From positions 434,001-498,000 of the forward strand of contig NZ_AP024819.1 in NCBI RefSeq assembly GCF_019703325.1: DNA of 64,000 nucleotides, read 5' to 3'. The notes under the pieces are model-generated. The model searched no databases. It was not told where the DNA came from and worked only from the letters and a program-made list of their open reading frames with translations. Made by a program: the position numbers and the translations under genes. Of this stretch, positions 31,424 to 39,577 are shown piece by piece (the stretch's first letter is position 1; the number at the start of each line of letters is the position of its first letter). The DNA is from Helicobacter sp. NHP19-012. Its GTDB lineage: Bacteria; Campylobacterota; Campylobacteria; Campylobacterales; Helicobacteraceae.

Positions 31424-31515
31424 GCCAACATGGTAGCACCTAGAAACTTAAAAACATATAAAAAATTTACAGAGAATTATAGGATTTTATAGGGTTTATC
31501 TTGCTGTTTCTAGCC

Positions 31516-31717
31516 CCATTTGGTTTTGGATGAGTTTTGTCCACTTGATTTCCTTTTTGTGGTTAAATTGGTGTTTTAAATCTTTGACTACTTGGTTAAT
31601 GGGGGCTAGTTCGCTTGAAGGTAGGCTAGTTGCTCCTAGCACCGTCACCTTAGAGCCCAAAGAGAGGTTATAGTCTGAGTGGTTACTTTCATCGTAAAAA
31701 ATTTTATGTTCTTGCAT
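31516..31717 (-). pseudogene. DUF3800 protein, 5' part
   Basis: ATG at 31717 opens MQEHKIFYDESNHSDYNLS, the Y-D-E-S signature of DUF3800 (first acidic catalytic-like site), then runs through EIKWTKLIQNQMG into the IS607-type element. The 3' half resumes at 29478 as FYNALLEFFF. The joined text QMGFYNALLE is in frame. Confidence 0.72.
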
Positions 31718-31762
31718 CAATATCTCTCAAACTTACTCCTAATCCTTAGTAAATTCTATGCA

Positions 31763-31972
31763 TCAATGATTACATACATCCCAATTGTCTGCAGAAAATC
31801 CCATATCATTGGTCTTAGTATAATACTCTGCGACTTTTTGCGGATTATGCGAAACACCATTGCCATTTTTATACATCACTGCTAATGTGTAGAAAGAATT
31901 AGCATCCCCCATTTCGCCTGCTCTTTGATAATATTCTATGGCTCTTTGATTGTCTGTGGTAGCACAATTCAC
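31763..31972 (-). pseudogene. Sel1-repeat (Hcp-like) protein fragment
   Basis: 69 residues from a GTG, with repeat text AIEYYQRAGEMGDANSFYTLAVMYKNGNGV and KVAEYYTKTNDMGF, that is one and a half Sel1-like repeats. Helicobacter cysteine-rich proteins (Hcp) are secreted proteins made of these repeats with a signal peptide; none is present. Probably a truncated relic. Confidence 0.6.
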
Positions 31973-31991
31973 AGTATTACCCCACCACTCC

Positions 31992-32255
31992 CTACCCCCT
32001 TACCAAATTCTTCAACACATAGCGTTTGACAAAGAAGTTCACACTATCAGCTTCCTTGTCAGCTAGAGCTTTGAGGGTGTTGTATTCATCTTGGGATAGA
32101 TAAAAAGTGATGGTGTGGTTTTGTTTTAAGTGTGCAGGTAAGGGTTTTCTGCCCGGTTTAGCTTTGTCTTTAGCACTGAAAGTGTTTGCTTGTGGGTTGT
32201 TGGTGTTTTTCAAAGCATCTTGGATAGATTTAGGGATGTTTTTGTTTTCACGCAT
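31992..32255 (-). CDS. ribbon-helix-helix-like small protein
   Basis: 87 residues. A basic, disordered N-terminus (KDKAKPGRKPLP) precedes TITFYLSQDEYNTLKALADKEADSVNFFVKRYVL, a strand-helix-helix resembling CopG/ParG-type DNA-binding proteins. It lies 25 bp after a ParA-like fragment on the same strand, the arrangement of plasmid and ICE partition modules. Possible centromere-binding partner or repressor; not proven. Confidence 0.55.
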   Translation of the reverse strand: MRENKNIPKSIQDALKNTNNPQANTFSAKDKAKPGRKPLPAHLKQNHTITFYLSQDEYNTLKALADKEADSVNFFVKRYVLKNLVRG

Positions 32256-32279
32256 CGCTTGCTCCTTGTGTTAAAGTGT

Positions 32280-32714
32280 CTAAAGGCGTTGGTATTCTGT
32301 AATGAAGGTCTTGTAGTGGATTCTAGAGAGTGGGGTTTGCATAGACAACTCTTTAAAGCTCAATCCCTTGCGCATAGAGTTCTCTATAATCCTAGAGTGT
32401 TTGAAAAAGAAAAAGTTTAAGTCTGTGAAGTTGGATTGTAAGGTAGATCTTGCTTGATCTTGCTCTTCTAGGCTTTGGTAATCAGTGATGAGCACCATTA
32501 AGGGCACTTTTAAAGCCTGCAACTCTTGGATGGTTTCAATGGTTTTTAATAGAGAGTTGTAAAGGGGAGTGCAGGGGATGAGGATAAGAGAGAGGGGATA
32601 GACCGCTTGCATATATACTTTGCCTGACTCTTGGCATAAGATGGTGTAAAAATCTCTTTTCTGTGCGCTCTTTTTTACCAAGAAAGAGAGAGACAAAGTG
32701 CATGGTGTGCGCAC
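32280..32714 (-). pseudogene. ParA-like partition ATPase, N-terminally truncated
   Basis: The frame of 144 residues has the latter half of a ParA fold: LSLILIPCTPLYNSLLKTIE, VPLMVLITDYQSLEEQDQA, and a C-terminal ENSMRKGLSFKEL. The Walker A lysine loop and Walker B Asp expected in the first half are missing, so it cannot hydrolyse ATP as ParA does. With the ribbon-helix-helix gene below it looks like a leftover partition locus. Moderately sure, as identity rests on fold pattern. Confidence 0.5.
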
Positions 32715-32822
32715 ACTATATTGAGTGTTTCGTGCTTTTACATGACAGCACTACATCTCCAAGCTAGGTGTCTCATTTAGTAAAGGTAAAATTGTTAAAA
32801 TAAGTCCAAGTATAAAATCTAA

Positions 32823-33305
32823 GTGAACTTCTTTGAGCAAGAACGATTGGCGTTTCGGGTTGGTGTTGTTTTTTTGTGCTTGGGGATATTCTTTGCTTGG
32901 CACTTTCTACACTCTAAGTATAAATTCACTTCACAAGGGATTGTCAGCACTAAAGAAGCAGTCAAACCTATGCTAAAGCCAAAGAAGCTAAGAAAAACAA
33001 AGATTATCCAAAAGAATTTGAATACTTTAAAAGCTTGCAGATATGGGGGATGCTAGGGGGTATAGTGAATTAGGTGATCTGTATCATGAAGGCAAAGGAG
33101 TTTCTAAAGACTATTCTAAAGGCTTAGAACTACTACAAAAAAGCGCAGATATGGGAAATGCTGATAGCTACATTGCCCTAGGTGCGGCGTACGAACATGG
33201 TTTTGGAGTCAAAAAAGACGGACGATGGCACAACAATACTATCAAAAAGCTTGCGATATGGGAGTCAAAAAAGGCTGTGAAAATGCCAAGAGGTTGGGCC
33301 AATAA
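32823..33305 (+). pseudogene. membrane-anchored Sel1-repeat protein, frameshifted
   Basis: First part MNFFEQERLAFRVGVVFLCLGIFFAWHF has a membrane anchor. After a frameshift near 33020 the frame reads ADMGDARGYSELGDLYHEGK and DYSKGLELLQKSADMGNADS (Sel1 repeats). A second shift near 33225 leads to QQYYQKACDMGVKKGCENAK, the typical Hcp terminal repeat, with the stop at 33303-33305. About 160 residues in total. The start codon is GTG or TTG-like at 32823. Confidence 0.65.
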
Positions 33306-33940
33306 ATAATTAATTAGAGTAGCAAAGAGCTAGAAGTGAGGGCGCAATGGCTTTCAATGTCATTACACTACTAGACTTAAAAAATATATATACCCAAGCC
33401 CGAAACACTTCAGCAAATACTCCAAGAGCAAATGGGGGCGGGGGCAAGCATATTTAATCTAGCGGGCAGAGATTGTTAATGCCCCATTAAGTGTCTTTTA
33501 ACATATCTTTGTTATATACACGATCTTTGTTATGTAACAATATGTTGCAAGTTTTGTGAGGGGCATCTTACTTGTAAAAAGGCTAGTGGGTATATCTTTT
33601 CTTGCTTTTCTCACTCTTTATAACCAATCAAATCTTGTAGCAGTAATGGGGCTGGGGCTATCACATTTAGCATTGTATTTAATACTATTTTAAATATTAT
33701 TTATTTTCATTTATGCAATTCTAAATATTTCTTATTGTTTTGAATTCTTTGAAGCTAAGACCAAGTGGTGTAAAATTCGCTGTAGCTAACAAAGGTTAAT
33801 AAATATAACTCTTAAGCCCCGCAAAATAAGGGGGTTGTGTGGTATATAGCTTTGCCCTAGAGCTTTGGTAAGGCAAGAGCTTTAGGCAATGGGCGCAGAG
33901 CTACTTTAGCCCCCTAAGATTTGCAGTAAGCCAAGACTTG
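33306..33940. other. AT-rich intergenic region, no intact gene
   Basis: 635 bp. Near 33390-33480 a short frame TLQQILQEQMGAGASIFNL looks like the tail of a lost gene. At 33505-33540 ATCTTTGTTAT occurs twice within about 25 bp. The last 130 bp before the kinase gene end are rich in AGAGCTTT-type short repeats. No origin or terminator could be assigned. Confidence 0.5.
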
Positions 33941-35161
33941 CTAACTGTGGTTTTTCAATGTCTCATAAACCACCCTTTTAGCATCCTTCGCTCTTTGGCA
34001 AATCACTTCACTGCACGCCTTGATCAAACCATGGCTTGGGCGGTACTTGGGGTGTGGGGTAAATGTAAAGTCTTGGAGCTTGTCGCATAACTCTAAGCTT
34101 TTAGGTGTGGCATGCATTTTAACAAGTCTATCAAAGTAGTAGCCCAAGCTACTTTTGAAATAATAGGGTTGCGAGTGATGTAAATGAAAATAATTTTCAA
34201 TCCTCCATCGATTGAGAAAGTTAAAAAGCGCCCGCCCATTGTCAAAGATGGGGGCGGGTTTTATGATCTCATTTGTGTCGTTGTTAATCAGCATGCCATA
34301 ATTGCCTAAGTGGCGGTCTATGTTGCCAATAATGGCATCAAAGAGCATTAAATCGCTAAAGGCTTGCTTGCCCATCACCGCCTCTATGGCTTGCCTTAAT
34401 TTTTCATAATCAAAATCCAATCCTCTCTTTGTCAACACTTCATAAGGCAAACACTCCCAAATGGCTAAAAAGCCCACCTCTTGGCTTGTAAAAAGGGGGC
34501 AAGTGCTAAACCTTTCACGCCTCCCCCATTCCCCAATCCCTTTTTCTAAACCATAAACCACACAATCTAAGCCCATAGCTTGTGCGACTTGGGGCATATA
34601 GTATTCACATAAAGGCTCTCTAGCCACAACATAGCGCACTTCATCTCCCTCCCCTGTCCCCTTAATGAGTTCAATGCCCTGAGAGGTTCTATACCAACAC
34701 TTTCTAAGCATACCATCGGTAGTGGGTTCAGGGCTTAGGATTTGCCCTTGTGTTTGCCCCCTACCCCCATTAAAAGCCACTTCTTGCAAAATGGGGTTAA
34801 ACGCATTTTCAAAAAGATTAACATGAGCCCACTTATACAGATGTGCCTCGTTAGTGGGCACAACCCAAAAGCTGTCTTTTAGTGAGAGTGCGAAAGTTGT
34901 GTTAAGATAGGACAAAGGGTTTTTTTCATCAGCCTCTATGCCTCCCTCTAGGGCGTTTAAGATTGAATAAGCGAAACAGCGATTATCGGGGACTTTGCGT
35001 TTGCGTAGCCATCTTAAAAGGTGCTTTTCACTTGCCCCATTGATGCGGATATAATGGGGCAATAGAGCTTCATTCAATACTTTAAAGTGTAGGTTCTTGC
35101 CCTCGTTTAGCACTTTAAATTCTAAAACGGGGCGGTCTTTGTTTTTAAGGGTGTAGTGCAT
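33941..35161 (-). CDS. HipA/CtkA-like protein kinase
   Basis: 406 residues from the ATG at 35161 (MHYTLKNKDRPVLEFKVL), which has an excellent AAAGGAGG site; upstream codons are likely untranslated. The C-terminal half carries LFDAIIGNIDRHLGNYGML (about residue 268-286), the catalytic loop with D-R-H-x-x-N, then APIFDNGRALF, equivalent to the DFG magnesium loop. This matches HipA-type kinases and H. pylori CtkA (GNFDRHNGNWG, IAPIFDCG as I recall). The N-terminal 200 residues are unique. It lies downstream of the ClpX-like gene on the same strand, 61 bp after that gene's repaired stop. No HipB-like repressor is adjacent. Substrate unknown. Confidence 0.75.
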   Translation of the reverse strand: MHYTLKNKDRPVLEFKVLNEGKNLHFKVLNEALLPHYIRINGASEKHLLRWLRKRKVPDNRCFAYSILNALEGGIEADEKNPLSYLNTTFALSLKDSFWVVPTNEAHLYKWAHVNLFENAFNPILQEVAFNGGRGQTQGQILSPEPTTDGMLRKCWYRTSQGIELIKGTGEGDEVRYVVAREPLCEYYMPQVAQAMGLDCVVYGLEKGIGEWGRRERFSTCPLFTSQEVGFLAIWECLPYEVLTKRGLDFDYEKLRQAIEAVMGKQAFSDLMLFDAIIGNIDRHLGNYGMLINNDTNEIIKPAPIFDNGRALFNFLNRWRIENYFHLHHSQPYYFKSSLGYYFDRLVKMHATPKSLELCDKLQDFTFTPHPKYRPSHGLIKACSEVICQRAKDAKRVVYETLKNHS

Positions 35162-35222
35162 GATATAACCTCCTTTTCTCCCTTTGTGGAAAATATAGTG
35201 TTGCCTTTGAACCCCACAAGCA

Positions 35223-37648
35223 TTAACCATTTTTCTTAGATGTGTTTAATGGAATCTTCATGGGCTCTTTTTTGTTTGTGATGGTTTCTGCCGTGATGAT
35301 GCACTTGTAGCCACGCCACCTTTCCATGTCAAATCTCAAAGGATGGATGATTTTGGCTAGAAGGGTTTTAATGGCACGCATGCCCGTCCCCTCTGCATGG
35401 CTTTCTCAATAAGCACCTCTTTAGCTCCCTCATCAATTTCTAATACACTGCCATGCTCTCTAAAGTTGTCTTTGAAGGGTTTGGACTCGTTGTCAATGGC
35501 ATTAGATAACATCTTATGATCGACAGGCTCTAACACCACAACATTGCCAATGCGCCCGATAAACTCTCTAAACAACCCACAGCGTTGTAAATCCTGACTG
35601 CTCACCTCTCTTGAAGTTGTACTAGGCGGTGTAGGCTTAGTGTTTGTAAAGCCAATGGAGTTTTTAGGCTGTGTTGTTGTATTTAAGCTCGTATAAAGGT
35701 CCTTAAAATGCCCCGCAAAGATGAATAAAATTTCATCGGTTTTAAGCGTGATGTCTTGTTTATCGTGGGTGAAGGTGACTGTGTGCCCTTCCATGGGCTT
35801 TAGTAGTTCAGTTTGCACCAAAGATTTAAACTGCTCGTTAGTCACTTCCATGCCCAGTTTATCCACTTCATCTAAGAAGATCACCCCTTTTTGGGCTCTT
35901 TCTATGTTTTTGCCTGCACTCACATACAGCCCAACAAAGATACTCATCAATTCCTCACCCTTCCACCCCGTAGGTGTTAAGTTAGAAGCATCAGCGATGT
36001 AGTAGGGGATGTCTAACTTTTTTAGCAGTGTGGTCGTCATGAAGGTCTTACCACTGCCTGAGGGCCCGATTAAAAGCATGTTGGTTTTAGGCATGCAAGG
36101 TTGCCCCATAAAGCGGGCATAATGGTCGCTAATCGTGACACAAAGTGCCTTCTTAGCCTCTTCTTGACCGCTCACACAGTTCAAGTATTTGTAGAGTATC
36201 TCTGGAGTGTAAGAAATTTGTGGCTCATCTAAAGGATATATGCCATCTTCTAGCATCCTAGATAACAATTTTTCTTCTTCCTCTACAAGAGCCTCATATT
36301 GTTGGTATTCCCACTCATCAAATTCTTCTTGAGTTATTGGTTCTTCTTGGGTCGTTTCAGACATTGAGGATGGCTGCTTTCTTTGTGTAGAGGGGCTGCC
36401 CTTATTGATTCCAAGGTTGTCCAACGTAAGCAAAGTGCGTATCTCGTGTATGGGTGTGGACTTTTGGTTTAAAGAGATAGCAAGGGGGAAAAAGTTAGAA
36501 GCCTTATCAACACACCATCCATCATCTTTTCCTAAAATCCGCAAGGGGAGTTGTAAATGACTGAGTAAAAAGCACACACAACGCCAAATCATCAAGGGAG
36601 TGGATTTGTCTTGTAAGCGATACAATATCGTTCGCTGCATTGATGTGAGCTGTTTTAACAAGGCTTCTAACGTGCCTCTAAAGTTATATTTGTTCAAAAT
36701 TTCTTTTAAGCGTGCAAAAGCCCACAATCTAAAAGCAACAGGGAAGTAATAGTGGTGTGTACTTTGTGTAGGATGAGATACGCTTGCAAAGCAGATATGG
36801 GCATCTTTTAACGCTCTGTCTAGTCTTGGCATATGCGCGAACTTTAAAAACCCACAATCTCTTTCTAGCCACAAGCGCATGAGTCTTTTAGATGAATGTG
36901 ATGGTGTAGAATCTAGGGGTTTTTTGCATAAAATGTCGATCAAGCGTTTAAGAACAGCTCCATCCTTCTTCTCTTGTTTCTCTAAAAACTTTAAGAAGTG
37001 ATTCATGGATTCTCGTGGCAATGAAAATTTTGGAGTGCTCGCATTGGGTGTAATCGCAAACACCAAATCCCCATCCACACAATAGGGTTGTAATTTACAA
37101 AAAGCCTTGTGCAACTCAAAATCATTGCCCTTAAAAGTCTCTAATAAATCTTGCTTAAAAGTTTCAAAGGAGATTTTAAAATCGCCAAACAAGCCTCCAT
37201 AATTGCTCTTTAGATAATGCTGGGCGACATGATCGCAAATTTGCTTAGAAAAGGAAAAGCACCCGCATATAAATTTTTCAATTTGAGCAGAGTTTGCAAA
37301 AAGTTGTTTGGGTTCTATGCTTTGGCGTTCTTGGCAGATTTGGGGGAAAAACCAATACTCCCCACAATCTTGGGCAATTTGGGAAAAATCAAGCTTTTGG
37401 ACTTCTCTTTCTTCCCCTAATTTAGGAAAGTCCCAAGCCTCATCTCCCAACTTTCTGCCCTGTTTTTTTAACAAAGTCTTGGCATAGGCTTCATGCTCTT
37501 TGACAAAATCAAGGGCATAATTTTTAGGCAACTTGCCCCCATTTTTAAAAATGCGCTTGCTGATGCGTTTTGCTAAATCGTAACGCACATCCTTTCTAAT
37601 GAGAAACTCTCTCAACTCAAAGTAACCTACTTTTGCCACTTCTTGCAT
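35223..37648 (-). CDS. ClpX-like AAA+ unfoldase with novel N-terminal region (3' frameshift)
   Basis: From ATG 37648 (MQEVAKVGYFELREF, with AGGGAAG upstream). The first ~430 residues match nothing I know and are rich in aromatics and Lys. Then comes an acidic linker (EEEPITQEEFDEWEY) and a ClpX-type AAA+ core: LLIGPSGSGKTFM (about 525), GWKGEE pore loop, VIFLDEVDKL (about 587), NSIGF (about 662, ClpP-docking IGF in ClpX) and LFREFIGRIG. The zinc-binding domain of ClpX is absent. At about 35398 a run of four G (minus strand) shifts the frame to an early stop at 35357; the other frame continues GMRAIKTLLAKIIHPLRFDM as in ClpX, to a stop at 35223. So the full product needs one more base. Confidence 0.8.
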
Positions 37649-37778
37649 CGCTTCCCTTTCAGTTTTTATTAAGGTTATCGAAAAACACAACCATGCTAAA
37701 ACACTTTAGCTTAAAAGAGTATAAACAAATATTTAATTTCACAGACTTAGCACGAGATTTGATTTTTATTAAGCTTTT

Positions 37779-38725
37779 ATGTATAAACATTTTTTGAATT
37801 TCTTAAAAAGGTTGATTTTGTCAGAATCTCCAAACCATAACAATAGCCCACAACAAAAACCTGCTTTGTCTGTCATCGTGTGTAGAGGGCGCAATAAAAA
37901 CTATTTAGAAGTGCCTGAGGTTCCAGTAGATCACCGCTTCGATCTTTTCACGCCTCCGCCTCCTAGAAGATACCCACTGGGTTTGTTTCATAAAAAAGTT
38001 TAAAGCGTTTTGAAAGGCTTTATCAAAAAGCCAAAGAATGCAAAGACCGCAGACAGGGCAGAAGAAGAAGTGGATTTGCCCCTTTAAAGGACAACACACT
38101 ATTAAAGCTTGTCTTTAATGTCTATGAACACACGACCCATAGCCAAATCACCCGTCTTATAGGTAAAATTGCCCGCTCTACGAGATTTGCCCTCCTGGAA
38201 TACACCAAAATCACACCTGTTGCTTACGAAGTGTGGTTTTTCACTTTGGATTTAAAGAGCGGCAAGCAATTGGCAAGGTATTCTGCGGCTTTGAGTAAAG
38301 AAAACCTAATGCGTTTTCAGAGTTTGATTTATGAAATCTTAGACCCAAAGACAGAAGTGCCCGAGCAAGGGATGTTTATCTCCAGTAAAGAGTATTTAAG
38401 ACTCACACGGATTGAGCAAGAACACCAAGACTTACAGGCTAAACTCAAAGAAGTTGAAACAGACACGACTAAACTTATTGATGCCCTTGAAGAGTGGTTA
38501 TTCCTTACAAAGCTCACAAATGCCAACACTGAATTAGAATACCTTTGGCGTTTTTGTGAAAAGGCAAATCCCTTTATGAAAAAGTATTTTGGAACTTTGA
38601 TCGGTCTTAAGGAGTTTGGGGGACAAAGGGCTTTGAGCTACTCTAATTCGAGCATGCAAGAGCTGGAGCGGATTAAGAGAGAGAAGAGGGGGTTTGGTTT
38701 GGCTAAAACACCAACGACTAGCTAA
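37779..38725 (+). pseudogene. unknown gene divergent from the ClpX-like gene, one frameshift
   Basis: ATG 37779 reads MYKHFLNFLKRLILSESPNH to a stop just after an A6 run at about 37990. The next frame continues SLKRFERLYQKAKECKDRR through THSQITRLIGKIARSTRFAL and a coiled-coil-like TRIEQEHQDLQAKLKEVETD to 38725. Joined length is about 315 residues, cytoplasmic, no signal. Loss of one A in the A6 tract explains the break, so it may be switchable. No family recognised. It starts 130 bp from the ClpX-like gene, facing away. Confidence 0.5.
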
Positions 38726-38769
38726 GAATGCCGCACAAAATGGGTTAGATGACAAGCCTGCTAGGGTGT

Positions 38770-39366
38770 TTATCTGTCCTTTCTCTTTATTCCTCTTTTT
38801 GCCATGGCAAAGCTAGAAGCAATGCGCCGTTTAAGTCTTTCGTGTTTATATGGCTTTAATTGCGCATTGTATTTTTTTAATTGTGCTCTACACACCTTCA
38901 ACTCCTCTCGTTTTTCTCTGCGTTCTTGTAAAGAAGTGGTGATGTTGTCCCAAGCAAATTTAAAACATACATTCTTACACCATTGTGTGTCAAAAACAAG
39001 AGTGTGTTCATTTAACAAGTGCCCTAAGCGCATCCATAAATCCTCGTATTTTAAAGTAGGGCGATCTGCTAGAGACCTAAAATGGGGGACATTCTCCAAA
39101 AGATAGGAGGGCTTTGTGTGTAAAAAGACATAAGAGGGCTGTCCAATACTCCCTAAGACTTACATAGAGTATACAAATACATCCGATCCAAATCCCAAGA
39201 CAGCACGCTAGCAGGTGGCACGCCCTGCAAGATGTGTTCTAGGTGTTGCCAAGGTGCAAGCTTTCTTTGCTCTAATGATTTATTCTCAAAATCTTTTAGT
39301 CCAAAGGGCGGTGGGGGTGTTATACGGGGTTTTAGGGTCTGTGTTGCTTTCTTTTTTTCTGATCAT
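38770..39366 (-). pseudogene. unknown charged protein, two frameshifts
   Basis: From ATG 39366, MIRKKK meets an A7 tract; the continuing frame reads KATQTLKPRITPPPPFGLKD and WQHLEHILQGVPPASVLSWD to YLYTLCKS. A second one-base shift near 39145 leads into GSIGQPSYVFLHTKPSYLLE and a basic tail (ERREKREELKVCRAQLKK) ending at 38770. About 195 residues. A short hydrophobic frame on the plus strand at 39215 is its shadow. Family not recognised. Confidence 0.5.
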
Positions 39367-39577
39367 TGTGTTTAGTGTACTCTTATTTATTTTTCAATTT
39401 AAATTACAAACTATGAATAATACTTAGCCACACGCAAAATGCCTAAATGACAAAAAATATTTAAAACACGATACCAAGAACTAATCCATTGGCAGCACTT
39501 GTGCTAGAATGTTAAATGTTCAAGAACAAGAATCAAGGATTAGTCTTTTCTGCCTTTTCATCAAAGGAGAGAGAGTT

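Larger units (their letters stand above)
29479..31515 (-). mobile_element. IS607-type element, copy 1 (about 2.04 kb)
   Basis: Carries a serine recombinase with MerR-like N-terminus and a tnpB relic in the same direction. Both ends were placed by comparing the two copies in the window: both have CCGxxCTTACAAACC at the left and CTAGCCCC at the right. The crossover is consistent with a GG (CC) core, as in IS607. Removing one element plus core joins the DUF3800 halves in frame. The size agrees with H. pylori IS607 (about 2.0 kb). Confidence 0.85.

Noticed and set aside
33505..33540. Direct repeat ATCTTTGTTAT as plasmid iterons
   Set aside because: Only two copies and no replication initiator gene nearby.
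35162..35230. Longer N-terminus for the HipA/CtkA-like kinase
   Set aside because: The strong AAAGGAGG site just before 35161 and the overlap with the repaired ClpX-like 3' end favour the ATG at 35161.
39215..39427. 70-codon plus-strand hydrophobic ORF
   Set aside because: It is antisense to a better protein-like frame (PPPPFGLKDFENKS and following text) of the reconstructed minus-strand gene at 38770-39366.
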